A DNA stretch of 64,000 nucleotides, taken from positions 953,501 to 1,017,500 of the forward strand of contig CM067534.1 in NCBI GenBank assembly GCA_034509925.1, read 5' to 3'. Positions 10,315-22,850 of this stretch are shown in pieces. Numbering within the stretch: position 1 is the stretch's first letter; the number at the start of each line of letters is the position of its first letter. A program made the translations under genes and the position numbers. The stretch comes from Hirudinaria manillensis. Its lineage: Eukaryota; Annelida; Clitellata; Hirudinida; Hirudinidae. The notes under the pieces were generated by a model. The model had not been told where the DNA came from, did no database searches, and saw only the letters and a program-made list of their open reading frames with translations.

Positions 10315-11586
10315 ATTTTGATTTGGATTTTTCTAGTTCGAATGGTTTAGAAGAAGAATTTGTTATTTTAGTTTTAACTGCCGGTATCTAAATACACCTG
10401 AATACAATAGGGGAGAGGGGTTAATCTTTTTCCCCCTGGGTACTTTACATAAACTCGGAATGATTTTTTAGTTCTACATTGTCCGTGCGATGGCCTTCAA
10501 TTGAGTTTCTCATATTCAAAATAATGTCTTTTGGAGAAGAATGACAATAACATTAATAGAAAATAATTTAAATAGCACTAATAGATAATAACAATTAACA
10601 GTTTAGAGAACTGAAGAACCTGAATTTTCCCGATTTTTTTGCGTCATATTTTAGAGGAAGAATTTTCATCATAAATTTTATATGGGACGAAATGTTTTTC
10701 AGTTGGAAAAGTAAATCTGTCTTTTAGTTTGAGAAATTATTTTAATTTGGTAAAAATGCGATTAATACTCAACAAGCGCAAATAGTGAGAGAAATATTCA
10801 AAACCTTCGAGATTCTTACTCATTAGGAAATCGAACCATCGTACGTGAGATCAATGATGGGGCCTTTTAAAAATAACACTACAATAACCTTTCTATTTTT
10901 TTTAATTCAAAATTGATTCTACGAAGAAAGAAAAACTAATTCAATATGGAGTTTGTGGCCGCAATAATGAAACAAACCATCGAAATTTTAAAGTTAGCAG
11001 CAAAATTAAAAATAGCATAAAACTTGTCATTTTGTGTATTAAATCTCATAAAGAAATCGACTGGGGGTGAATTGAGAGTGTTTCACACCTGACTATGAAA
11101 TAAGTGAAGTGAAACGGTTGTGTTAAAAAGTTGTGCGTCTGAACTCTGTCTCGATCCTGATGATTATGACTGCCAACATAGGCATCGATTAATTCACTGA
11201 AGAAATGTAATTAAGCACATAACTAGGTTAAGTGACTTCGGAATAAATATAACAGTTGCGACGGAGCAGGTAGGCTCCCAGCCAGTGTAAAAAAAGGTAG
11301 AACACCCAAGCATACTTTTCGCCAAGAATACAAGAATAATTCACTCAAACTTAGCTCAACAATACATTGCTAGGCCTGGGGCTGCAATTAAAGGCTTCCA
11401 ATATCAGGCCATGATAATTTATAATGACCTGTTTGCCTATGCTTCGTGTTGCAGTGTGTGCGGTTTGTAGTCGAGTTGTTACTTTAAAAGTTAAAAAGTG
11501 TGACTCGTCGAAGCAATCTTTGGAACCAAGAATTTTGAGAATTTATTTGCGATCTAGTTGCTATGGTCCTCCAATAAGGCGATATC
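10315..11586. other. Intergenic, between FkbM copy 2 and Kua
   Basis: AT-rich unique-looking DNA. No RNA gene or coding signal recognised. The Kua promoter must lie within it, but no TATA box or initiator stands out. Confidence 0.5.
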
Positions 11587-13740
11587 ATGGCGGATGGCGG
11601 CTTCAAGGAGGTGAAAAACGATATTCTGCTACCGAGAGCCAAGTGCATGGCAGAAGAAGATCCAAATCAGAATGATCCTTCAGAGTTCAGTGCCAAGGAG
11701 AAAAAACCGCGTTGGGGACCTCAACATGCCGGAGCCATTGAGCTTGCTTCACAATACACATTCGGTACTTTGTTTTTGATTATTGTTCGCTTCGGCTTGA
11801 GGAATTGAGAAGTTAGTTGGCGATTGATTTGTCTTTGTTCGTCTTCAATTATTTTTGGCTGGTTACGTGATTGTTTGACGGGTGTGTAATTGGTTTCACT
11901 ATGTCTACGTGATGAGTTTGGGAAAACCCTCAGCATTTAAAAAAAGTAGTTTTTTTTATGTCATGTACTTGTCCTGTGATAATGCGAATGTTCTAAATTT
12001 ATAGGAGTTGGAATAGTTTCTTTTAGAATTCAGGAAGATTTATTGTTGAATTGAATGCACTTGGCTGAAGTTGAAGTTGATCATTAAACTAATGAAAGCA
12101 TCAAGTTAAGATATTGTCAGTCAATATGAGCATTTGTGCTGTGAATTTTCTGCTAAATTATGCTTTCATAATTCATTCTATTCAAAATATTTGAAAACTC
12201 TATGTCTAGGTATTCTTGTCTAGGTTTTAAGTAGCATTAAAATAAGATGACCTGCAATCACTGATATTACATATGTTTATTTATAATTGGTAATAACTTT
12301 AAAAAATTATTTAGGAAAAAGAGTCCAGGAGATAATATGCCTGTTTGTCACATTAGTCCTGATGGTTATTGATTTGTCTTTCCTTGTGCTGTACTTCAAG
12401 AAGGAAAATTTCAAGGCCATATTTGTTGCTGCCTGTTAGTAATTCTTTGAACTCTCAATAATTATTATTGCATCAACTGAAATTATAATTTGTAATGGCT
12501 TGTGGACAAGGTTGCAGTTCAGTTGCACGATAGTAAAGATAAGATAACCGTGAATTGTTATTGGTTTTGCTGCTGCTGCTGATGATGATGATGATGGCAA
12601 TGACCATACATATCAATACAGGTTGTCGAAGTTAATTTAGCTGGTAAATTAAATTAAGTTGATCATTTAAAAACAGTTCTGGGGATCCTTTGTGCTGACT
12701 TCTTCAGCGGCTTGGTGCACTGGGCTGCAGATTCCTGGGGCTCTGTTGACCTTTGGCTTTTTGGGAAGGTAATTGGAGATTTACTAACGATTTCATTATT
12801 AAATGATAAATTACGTAATAAATCGGACGTTGGCATTCGGCCCGATGACGTTTGTAACTTTAATTTTTTTTATTATCTGTAATTCTGATCCAGTTTCTTG
12901 CTTCAAGGTTTTTTGCAAATGGAAATACAAAAACAAAATAGCACAGCAGGTGGCCTTCTCTTCCATCACTTGTCCGGATATCACCTTTCAATTCATTTGC
13001 ATTCTCATTGTTTGAAGTGGCCTTGGTCTGGTTTTATAAGCTTTGAAAGCAAACCTGAATCTCCGAGCCACATGAACGATCAGCCTGCTGGAGTCTTTCG
13101 AGGCCCGGTCGTGTCTGAAATTCACGCCTTTATTGTTGTGCTGTGGCAGGAATTTATTTGCTTTGTGCGCATCGGAGTCGGGCGTTTTGAGCCCGTAGGA
13201 TCCGAAGTGTAAAATGAGATCGATTTGGCAATTTGGGGGATTAGTCCGGGTCACCATTATCGAACATTCGTTCGATTGATTTCAGATGGTTTTTGTGAAA
13301 CCTGAACTGGATTATGTCCAATAATGAGTAATAATAAGGATCATTATCTGAATATTTTATTATAATGAGCTTGTATTTATTACGATGCGTTCATATTTGC
13401 CGACGTGTGGGCGACAGGTGCGACGCTATTGGGTTCGGCATTTTGAATTTGCAGTTTGACGGACGCAACCCACGTAAACTCGATCGCTCGAGCACTTTAT
13501 AGAATTGTTTGATTTCTCAGAGCACCTGACACGTTGTTGTTGTTGTTGTTATATTTTAACTTCCTCGATTCTTTACTGCATTTTGTGATGACCAAACGAG
13601 TTTAGTAAGCAGCAAACAATGGTTTGGTAAAGATTTCAAATTCTTCTCGAAACCTGACTTGTGCCTCCACAAAAAGCGACAGTTCTATATTAACGACACA
13701 AGCTTACCTGATGCTCACCTTAATGGTTCAACACAAATTC

Positions 13741-13838
<98 letters not shown>

Positions 13839-15392
13839 CTGCCTGTTGAATACATGTAGGTGGTTGATGACAAGGCATTGAGATTCTTGAGATCTACTCA
13901 ATATTCCAAGGAGAATTTTGTTTGTTTTGCCTTGGTTATGTTTTTTCCCCCAATAAAAATTAAGTGCATTCCATTGCGAGTAAAGCCTCAAATTATGCCA
14001 GAGTTGTTAATTATTTTGTAATATTTAACATTATTCATAATATTGACGTTTTAAGATTTTCTTAAATTCATGGGTCGTAAACTCTCACCAATTACGTCTG
14101 TCTCGATTCTTTATCTCCGCAGGCCTTCATAAGGCCATTCAGGGAGCACCACATCGACCCCACGGCCATCACTAGGCACGATTTCGTAGAGACGAACGGG
14201 GACAACTTTGCTCTCACGATCCCGGCACTGCTCGGCTCCTGTTACAGATTCTCCACTTACGGCGGAGACGAAATTGCAGCCACCTACAACTGGGAGATGT
14301 TCATCTTCCTCTTGTCCTTCTTCGTCAGTCTCACCAATCAGGTAAGGAGGTCGCAAGTCTCTCGGCCAATCGCAGCCTTTCGTTGCATCGTACGCCAGGG
14401 ACATTTTGTACTTATGGGAAATGCCATGTTGAATGTCAAAAGTCGAGAATCTGCCGTCTTAAGAATCCTACGACGTGATTTTTGCCACGTCGTTCCTTCT
14501 ATGAAGTGCTATCATGAGATATCTTTAGATATCTTCTCGATTTCTAAAGGCAACTTAACCTCGTAACTTGTGAAGGGCACGTCTAATCATCTTTAGCAAC
14601 CTAGACTGCGTAATTCAATCCCGATGCATCTTAAGACACGACAAGATGCGATCACAGTCCTACATGGTTTCGATGCTTTTTAAGCATTCAATTAAGTTGC
14701 TTGATTGACGTGCATCTTCTTTTTGAGACGTTTTAATTTTTAAATTTTTCATTTTTTATTTTGTCGCCAACTTTCTAGACCTTGTAAAACTCAGAGGTGA
14801 GGTTGTTAATAGGGAATTGAGTGATCAGTAACGGACTCGAATGTTGCTGCTCAGATGTTTTTAAGTTTTCATCTTTTTTGCCATTTTTTGTCATTTGACG
14901 GTCGTTTAATGCGAAAAGAACTTATTTATTCATTAAGTTGAGGACCTGTTATCGAGGCACTGTTATCTTCAAGATAATACTTAAGCTTGTGATTATGTAA
15001 GGTTCTCTCTGCTATTCAAAGCCTCGTTCTAATAGCTAATGCCTGACAATCTTCAAGAAGTTTTTCTTTTTAAACCACTTAAAAGTACAGAATTAAAATG
15101 CCGTCCTCTTTTTTTCTCGCTCTCTCTCCAGATACACAAGTGGTCTCACACGTACTTCGGACTGCCGCGATGCATCACCCTCCTGCAGGACCTGCACCTC
15201 ATTCTACCCAAGAAGCACCATCGCATCCACCACGTAGCTCCGCACGAGACCTACTTCTGCATCACCACCGGCTGGCTCAACTACCCCTTCGAGCTGATCA
15301 AATTCTGGACCATCCTGGAGTCCCTCATCACCAAGGTAACCGGGGCGGTGCCCAGATCGGACGACCTGGCTTGGGCGAGAAAGATCAACTGA
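11587..15392 (+). CDS. PEDS1: Kua / TMEM189 (plasmanylethanolamine desaturase)
   Basis: Five exons: 11587-11764, 12315-12434, 12677-12768, 14123-14341 and 15132-15392, in frame with GT-AG introns, giving 289 aa (the human protein is about 270). RWGPQHAGAIELASQY near residue 45 is the family N-terminal signature. Two hydrophobic segments follow (residues about 65-100), then ADFFSGLVHWAADSWGS. The histidine-rich di-iron ligands are all present: VHW, REHHIDP, HKWSH, HHRIHH. The C-terminus SDDLAWARKIN matches the family end. Known reaction: introduces the vinyl-ether double bond of plasmalogens in the ER membrane. In vertebrates this gene lies directly upstream of UBE2V1 and can form a read-through fusion; here the UEV lies about 11 kb upstream instead. 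Confidence 0.97.
13743..13838. repeat. (TTA)n microsatellite in Kua intron 3
   Basis: About 32 nearly perfect TTA units inside the 1.35 kb third intron of Kua. Confidence 0.97.
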
Positions 15393-15427
15393 AAATGGCG
15401 TTCCTGCCGAAATTCCGATTCGCACGC

Positions 15428-15492
15428 TTCCCGAGGCCGGGAATCGAACTCCGAGGTTCTCGGCTCATGCTTAGGATGCCGTGCTGTGCACG
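15428..15492 (-). repeat. tRNA-Arg(CCT)-like 3' half, pseudogene or SINE head
   Basis: On the minus strand GCACGGCATCCTAAGC (anticodon arm with CCT) is followed by a B-box-like GAGTTCGATTCCC and GGCCTCGGG. This resembles the anticodon-to-T-arm half of tRNA-Arg(CCT). The 5' half with the A box is not recognisable, and the anticodon stem needs a bulge. It lies 36 bp after the Kua stop, antisense to its 3' UTR. A tRNA-derived SINE remnant is the likeliest reading. Confidence 0.45.
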
Positions 15493-18400
15493 TCGGTCGT
15501 CCGTACGTCGTCCTTCTCTGTATTTATTTCTTTTAGTTTAATTTTTTTTTTGTATTCGTGAGCACGAATAGCTTTCCCTGCGCATTCGATTGTCGCGCCT
15601 TTCTGGGACTCGGATCGTTCGAATCGGAATGGACTCCTGAAGCCACGAGATGATATTCTGTCGAATCCCTCCTTGCTCCAGACAGCGCTTTAGGAAATGC
15701 TCGCGTCGGTCTACGTCCGAGCTGCGAGACTAACGCTTCACGTTTAGATTTAGAGACGGCTTTTGAATGCTGAACTACAATTAATTAATTAATTGATTCA
15801 TGCTTCTTCTTCTTCTCAAACTCCTCTTTCTTTCTTTCTTTTCATTTTCTATAAGCATTCAATTTTACACTCAGGCCTCGATCCTGGTCGACTTGAATGC
15901 GTATTCTAAGTTTCTTCGTTCGTGATTTCAAAATCGTGGGGTTCAACAGGATTAGTTCCACCGCATTAGGCGTGCAGTTTCGTGTTTATTTTATTTTTGT
16001 TTATTTTTATTTTATTCTATTTTTATTCTTTTTTTTTTTGAGAGCTTTTATTCCAACATCGTTCTATTCTCCTCGTCGCAACAAAAACTTTGCCGATTTC
16101 AAGCGTTCGGATGACGGGCTTCGGTCGATTAAGATTTGCGATTCCATGATTTCGTTTTTAATTCCCGTTCGGGAATCCAGGGGTTGGTCGGGCTTCTCGA
16201 AAGGGCGAGTCCCAAGGGATTCTGCTGATCGTTCTGTCGTTTGAGTCTCTCTCTCTCTATCCACTCGTCGGTCAGTTGTACTTGTTGTACTTGTGTACGG
16301 TGAGAAGAATCTCACGTTTGCTTTTCGAATGTATTCAGCATTATTTGCTGCTATTAGTATTGCCTGAAACTTCTATTAATACTGTAAACTTCTTGGGTTC
16401 ATGTGCTTAGGAACAGCATAGAAACGGGCTGATGTTAGGACCCTAGTTGTGTCTTTTTATGAGTATCGAGAAAATGTTTTATTAAAGTACGTTGGAAGTC
16501 TCAATTCTAAAAATATTTAAGAAATGGAGTGGTAAACCAACAAAACACTTCTTCGGATCGGAACGATTTGAGTTCATGTGTTCAGAAGACTGACTTTGTG
16601 TTGTGCATCACGACCACTTGGAACCGTTTCAGTCTCAACAAAGACTGAAAATGAGTGCAGCTAGGTCACTGGAGGCTATGCTGAGCCTGCATTGGGCTTG
16701 ATTGATCTCCCATATGTGGGATTTGCTGGTTCGGATTGCCAAAAATGCTAAGCAGAGGGCTGGTCAGTGACTATGTCTCTGTTGCACGGTAGATGGAGTG
16801 TTGCAGAAGCTGCTATTTTTGAGTAGGGATCTGCCTTTAATTTTTGTATTTGATTGGCCTTCAATTTCTTAAGATCAAGAGGGTGGTTTGAATTCTTTCT
16901 GCAAAATTGCTTCAATCATTTCAATATTTGGGGTTTTACTCGGTTCTAGGCACCAACTTGGCGCTGTGCTAATCTCTTTTTCGTCAACTTCTGCTGGATT
17001 TAGTCTCTTAGTCATATTCTCCTTAGTCCGCTCTTGCAAAAATATTCGGGAGGTAGGGTATTGTAAATTAAAACGAAACAAATTTTAGATCTGTCGCTAT
17101 CGGCTGACGAATCGCAGTTTTGGAGCAACGACCTCTTGCGATTATTGTTGAACTTTTGATGAGAAAAAATTGCCTTATGTCAAAACCACCAGCAGACCTA
17201 TAATCGTATTCGTTATCATTATCCCTTGAAGAATTATCAGCTGTTTTTATTTGCTAGCTTGGAATGATTATTAAATACAATAAATCCCACCACTAAATAC
17301 TTGGAATACTTATTTTAAAAAGTGATATTATGTAACAAAATTCACCCGATGGAATGTGATTCATCCGTCACCAATCAGGCCAGAAAACCAGAACGAGACT
17401 GCGAATTGCATCAATTTGCATATTTGCCTTTGGAAGCAAGGGTGATTTCTCGATAACTTTTTAAATTATGATATTTATGAGCTTTAGAGGCTATATTATG
17501 CGCAGCACCATTCAAATGCAATCCTGTAATTCGGCCTTAATTTGGTTCTAACATTTTGGACACTTTGAGAATTAAAATAAATTATTTATGCATTTAAGCT
17601 TCTGGTGAAAATAAGTTTTCTTAATAAAAGAAATTTTAAAAATTATTTAAAACCGACAAGCAATAAAAGATCCACTGACAAATTTATGGACGACGTTTTG
17701 AAATTGAAGCCGGTAAAAACGATCGAAACAATGGCCTAGTTTTTACAGGATTAGGTCGTAAAATTCTCAACCCGTAAATTTTTATTGCTAACTGTCGTCT
17801 CGTTTTGAAACGACAATTTTTTTTTTAAATCCCTGTTGACATTCTAGAGCCTATCGCATTTCTCTTTCTTCGTAGTTTACTTCCGGGACGCTCGTTCATA
17901 GAAGTCGTTATCGGCTACTTGTTTTACTGTACTCGGAGGGGCATAAATCATAGGCCAACGGTCCAGGAATCTCGCCATTGTCACATACATCATCGTATCG
18001 ATTCTCGGGTCAGCCTCTGTTTTCCCTGCTTCAGTTCAAACGCATCCAGTAAAGTTGGACGACAGTTTTGCGTGATCGGACGGTTGATTTTGGGCTTTGC
18101 ATTTTCGCGTTTACAATTACGTTACGTTTATTCTCGTCTGGAAGTTTGAAAGGTATTTTTTTTTATGGCTAGAAAGATTAAGAGGTCTTTAGATCCATCA
18201 CTGAGCTATGGTAGCAGGGGGAGTCTAGGATGCTTTGTGGAGGATGCATTTGAAAGTAGATAATCGGTAAACCGGATGATTGCTGGAGCTCAGATCTATA
18301 TCAAATATTAAATTTAAAATTTAAACAATTTCTCCCTTCCCACGCTTTAGTAATGATCATCCCTCGGAGAAATGCATGCCCCTCCTTCAGCACAGCCTCC

Positions 18401-20406
18401 TTGGTTCGACTAGAATTTCTTTAAAACGTGCCAGGTTGTGAGATTAATCTACGTCGTGCAAGTAACATGGTCGGGTGGAGACGAGATCCATGATTTTTAC
18501 ATAAATTTGCATTCATTCTGAACCTATGGAAACGCTGGAGCTTATTTCACGGGCTAAATATTTATAATTCCGTGAAGTGACTTATTGGAATCCATGTTCT
18601 TATCCGGTCTGGCATAATTTAAGAATATTGCCTGAAGGGGTCATACAATCTCATCGAATGACTAGAGCTTTTCCGAGCAAAGACAGAATAAATTTAGACA
18701 ACAATCTGAAGTGGAGCCATTGGAAACTATGTTTTATATATTCTACATTTATAATTTGACTCGTTATGAGCGGTCAAAATGTTTCTAATATGACTTTCAT
18801 TATTCCATATTTAGGGTTAGGGTTGTGGTTAGGGTTTAGGGTGTGTACCTTGTATCAGCGAAACTTTGAGTTAGTAATTCATGAAGAGGAAGCTTGGGTC
18901 ATCCGTAAAACTGATACCCTTCTGATCTGCCATTCTTCGTTTTAATAGAAATACATGAAAAACATATTTCAAATATTTTTGAAAACTATTATTTATACGA
19001 GGGTCGTGATTTGTAAAATATCGGCAGAGTATGACTTCAAATTCCACTCTGAACTGGAGATTCGGACGGCTGCTCCCACGTCGACTAATTAAACAATTTA
19101 TTAGTTTGTGCCGTGTTGTTGCAATGTCGAGTACAAATTGTGGTCTTGTTTCCTCAACAGAATAATTAACTATTACGACTCAGAATTGTGGCTTGAATGT
19201 TTGTAAAATACGTGAGCCAAACTTAATTTTTTTTGGAGGATTTGACTCCAAGACTTCCCCCCCTTTACGAGTTCTTTGGTCCGAATGCGGTGGAGTTCCA
19301 CTTGGGTACTTTTTGTCGGGGAAATACTAATTGTTTCCTGGCAAACATTTGTCTGGAATTTTTCCAGAAGTTATTTTTCTAAATTGGGAATTATTTGGAA
19401 ATGGGTTTTCCTAAATTTTAAGCGAACACGATCACAAGCGAAGGACAGTGACGGTATGGAGCTGAAACTTCGAAAGCGTTCTTTTATTAATAAATAGGGG
19501 CGGACAGACATCAAGTATTGATTCCAGTTGACTCGCAAAACGTCTTGACAATTCCGGAGCAACGTGGGAAAAAACAGTTTATGTGCGGAGACAATATTAA
19601 AAAAAAGTCTGATATTCAGGAATGGACCAACGGGACGTGAGTTAATCATGAACGTTCAAAAGGAAGTTAACGTTTTCTTTTCTTTAGAATTTTATAATCT
19701 AAAAAAATTATAGAAAGGGATGGTCCCGAAGAATAACAATATAAAAAAAAACTCGTTTAAAATTGTGGACGGCGGTGAATAGCGCGCAAAGTTTCAAGCG
19801 ATTCAAAAACGTCTGATTGGCAAACTGAAGTGGAACACGAGATTCGCAAAAACTTAAAAGCACTTTCTGGTAACTGAGTGAGGTCCGCACAACCTGATAG
19901 ACGAGGCAGAGCCAGGAATGAGAAAAAAAAAACAAGATAGGAAATCTAGAAGTCAAAGAAGCCCCTAAGTTTTTCGATGAGCAAAACCTGCTAACCAAAC
20001 AAGAGCAAATAAACGGATGCTTGGAGTCGCTAGTCATGCCCCATTAATCAGTGGCTTTGAAACGAGACGCCCCAACGATGATAACATTCAGCAACAACAT
20101 CGATGACAACTACGACGACATTCATTTGATCCATTGACGATGAGAGGAGAGAGTCTATGTCAGTCATGGAACGCTGTTGCAGTCGATTCGAACAAAGCGG
20201 CGCTGGACGACTAAACGCGCGGCCGAACGCGAGTCGCTCTCAGAAAAATGTAATGAAAACTTCTCCGAAAATTTCTATCGACGCGACAAACTGCTGAGCA
20301 TCCACGCAAAGAACGACTAGAGTTGAGATTCCCCAAAGAGACTTAAGACCTTTCAGAAGAGGTGGAGTCCGGGGTAGGAAGAAGATGACTAGGAAAAGGT
20401 GGCTGC
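15493..20406. other. Gene-poor stretch with a few weak coding-like patches
   Basis: No recognised gene. On the minus strand 16875-17081 encodes an open, hydrophilic stretch (LNPAEVDEKEISTAPSWCLE and neighbours) ending in a stop; it looks coding by composition but matches no family I know. Telomere-like TTAGGG units occur at 18811-18843. A fragment near 19788 weakly resembles the copy A/B repeat. The rest is AT-rich with poly-T runs. Confidence 0.4.
18811..18843 (+). repeat. Short telomere-like (TTAGGG)n tract
   Basis: Reads TTAGGG, TTAGGG, TTGTGG, TTAGGG, TTTAGGG in a row. An interstitial relic of vertebrate-type telomere repeats. Confidence 0.8.
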
Positions 20407-21849
20407 TTAGATGACAGTCACCTCCTGGAGTAGAGGAATAGAGACACCTACGAACGTGTTCTCGTACTCGTCGTCGAGTCTGTTGCCATGGAGAGGCCTG
20501 TAAATGTAGTCGTAGGCGAAGTAGGAATGCGAGGTGGACGGAAGTGAGTTGTACTTGGAGAGAATCACGTGGCGTCGGCAGATGATCACGAGGCCAAAGA
20601 CTGCCAGCAGGCAGAGAACTATCGTGGCGACGGAAACGCCGACTAGGACGTAAACTTGTGGCTTGCGAGTCGAGTTGAACTGCTCTTTGAGGGTTTCGTT
20701 GCTGTAGTCGCTGGCGCCGATGCTGCCGTTGCCGCTGTAGTTGTTGTCGTTTGCGGTCATCTGAGCCATCTGTCCGAGGTCTTCGTAGCCGGAGGAAAAA
20801 GTGTCGTTGTAGTAGTTGCTCTGCAACTCTCCCTCGACGAAACCGTCCGAGCTTCCTGCAGCAATGATACTCTTAAAGAAGTTGAGATCAAAGTCGCTTC
20901 TATCCTCCTGTGTAGTCTCGCCGTTCTCAAAGTTTAGGGCTGCTATGCTCTCGTTCAGTCGCTCGCTGTTGTCTAAGTTTGCCCTCTCGAATTCAGAATA
21001 CAGGGCCGAGGAGGATGAAGATGCTGATGATGATGAAGAGGAGCTGTTGCCAAAGATGAGTCCAAAGTTGAGACTCTCGTTGAGATCGTGTGAGTCCGCG
21101 AGTTCGTCAGCTCGATTCGAAGGAGTTTGACTCGTCGTCTGTGTACCTGTCATCATTCGATTCATCTTCATCTTCGCCGATCCTTGGTCAGTGACTCCGG
21201 TCAAATGAACTTCTCTTTCCAGGTGAAGATTGCTATCCAGGTGAGGAGATGGAGGAGGAGGAAAGGAGGTGACTGAGTTGGTGGTAGAGGTGACGACACG
21301 ATTCTGGATTTCACGTTGAGCTGGCGTGGCCTGATGATGCTGATTAGAGATGCTCTCCAATCGTGCAATACCTTCGAGTCTTACGGCAGCGATGGATCCC
21401 GGAAGTGACGTCTGGAAAGGTTGAACTGCAGTCGAAGTCGCGCCGGCGACAGTTGGTCTTGTCGCGACTTCATCGAGCGGTTGTTTGGCAGACGACAGGA
21501 GTGCAAACATCAGCAAATTGGCAGCAGTGCTGACTGTTCTTGACGCTTCTTGGGAACTTCTCAGTCCTTCTTGAACTCCCAATGACCTCGTCGTAGTCAT
21601 CATCATCATCGTTGTTACGGAGGCGTTTCTACGGATGGAATTTGTTATCGATGATGTTATTGTTGTTGCTGCTGCTGCTGTAGTCGTTGTACTCAGATGT
21701 TGCTGTTGTTGTTGTTGAGTCGTTTGTTTTGTTGCTAGCGTCGAATCGACCATCCAAGGTCTCGGATGTCCGAAGAAATGTCCGTCTACTGAACTCAATG
21801 AACTGCTGTGGATCGACGGAACTAAGTGCAGACCGGCCACTAAAGCCAT
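20407..21849 (-). CDS. Single-pass membrane protein, Ser/Thr-rich ectodomain
   Basis: 480 codons from ATG 21849 with no intron needed. The N-terminus is weakly hydrophobic (MALVAGLHLVP), a doubtful signal peptide. A Gln run and a long Ser/Thr/Ala-rich, low-complexity region follow. Several N-glycosylation sequons (NDT, NYS, NGS, NET, NST) crowd the part before the membrane. One strong transmembrane helix, VYVLVGVSVATIVLCLLAVF..., spans residues about 399-424 and is stopped by CRRH. The 56-residue cytoplasmic tail has tyrosine motifs (YDYIYRPL, DEYENTF) and ends QEVTVI, a class I PDZ ligand. I infer a mucin-like type I adhesion or signalling receptor. The ectodomain matches no family I recognise. 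The first exon could lie upstream, since an AG precedes at about 21890. Confidence 0.7.
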   Translation of the reverse strand: MALVAGLHLVPSIHSSSLSSVDGHFFGHPRPWMVDSTLATKQTTQQQQQQHLSTTTTAAAATTITSSITNSIRRNASVTTMMMMTTTRSLGVQEGLRSSQEASRTVSTAANLLMFALLSSAKQPLDEVATRPTVAGATSTAVQPFQTSLPGSIAAVRLEGIARLESISNQHHQATPAQREIQNRVVTSTTNSVTSFPPPPSPHLDSNLHLEREVHLTGVTDQGSAKMKMNRMMTGTQTTSQTPSNRADELADSHDLNESLNFGLIFGNSSSSSSSASSSSSALYSEFERANLDNSERLNESIAALNFENGETTQEDRSDFDLNFFKSIIAAGSSDGFVEGELQSNYYNDTFSSGYEDLGQMAQMTANDNNYSGNGSIGASDYSNETLKEQFNSTRKPQVYVLVGVSVATIVLCLLAVFGLVIICRRHVILSKYNSLPSTSHSYFAYDYIYRPLHGNRLDDEYENTFVGVSIPLLQEVTVI

Positions 21850-22741
21850 CCTCACTGGGATTACCCAACACAGGATTTATATCTAATTATTTATTTAAAA
21901 TCTTAATATCCGATATTTCTTGAGTCTTTATGCTTATTTTGTAGTCTATTTCCTGCATGCATGCTGCATCTCTTCGTATCTTAAAGATCTGTTTAATTTA
22001 TAACCGGTATTTGTATTTTTTTTAATATTTACGCTAAATAACTGAGAAATGTTTCCTAGCTTCAGTTCAGGCGAGTTTCAGGTTCTGCATAAAAATGAAT
22101 TAACGGATAAATTATGAAGAAATTATTATTATTATGATTATTATTGTTATTATTATTATTAAATTCCGATTAGAACGTTTACAATGACAACACGGCGCCT
22201 ATGATGAGTACATTTGTTAGCATTCAATCTGTGATTTTGACGAAGAATTTAATATTTGAATTTAATATGGATCACCAGTGGTAGTACAGTAGGACATTGT
22301 AGTACAGTAGTACACTGTTTTGGGAAGGTATTGACCAAAAGTATGATGCCAAAGCGATTGCCTTCTCTACACCTTCTCTGCCTCTATTGTATTCATCACC
22401 ACTTGCTTCACCAATACCCATGGCAAAGTAAATTAATTGTAATCATATTTTTACGTTTAAAGAATTTAAATGGATGTTATTTTTGGCCATCGTAACTTAA
22501 AATAAAATTTTTTTGAGACTTTTAACGAATTCATGATAAATATATAAAAAATAAAATTAAATCGTAAGATATAATTATTTTGAAATATCTAAATTTAATT
22601 GTATTTTATTTTAAAATATTTGAATTAAATTGCATTTTATTTTGAAATATTTATCTGGCAAGGAATTTCATTTACATGCTAATTCGTGCCCGAATCGTCG
22701 ATAAGCAAGCCGTGAAGGTATCGTTCCTTCCTCGAAACTTC

Positions 22742-22850
22742 CGGATGATGATGACGACGACGACGATGATGATGATGACAACGATGATGATCGTGGCGAT
22801 GATGATGATGATATCTAGACGAAGTAATGATGATGATGATGATCCACAAA
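22742..22850. repeat. (GATGAT/GACGAC)n compound trinucleotide repeat
   Basis: Imperfect GAT/GAC/ACG units. Open frames across it (Met, Asp or Ile/Val runs) are repeat artefacts. Confidence 0.9.

Noticed and set aside
15098-15541. 147-codon frame overlapping the last Kua exon
   Set aside because: Shadow of the Kua exon 15132-15392 in another frame.
19276-20037. Three open frames of 73-109 codons on both strands
   Set aside because: No motif, mixed strands and poly-A/T interruptions; composition looks non-coding.
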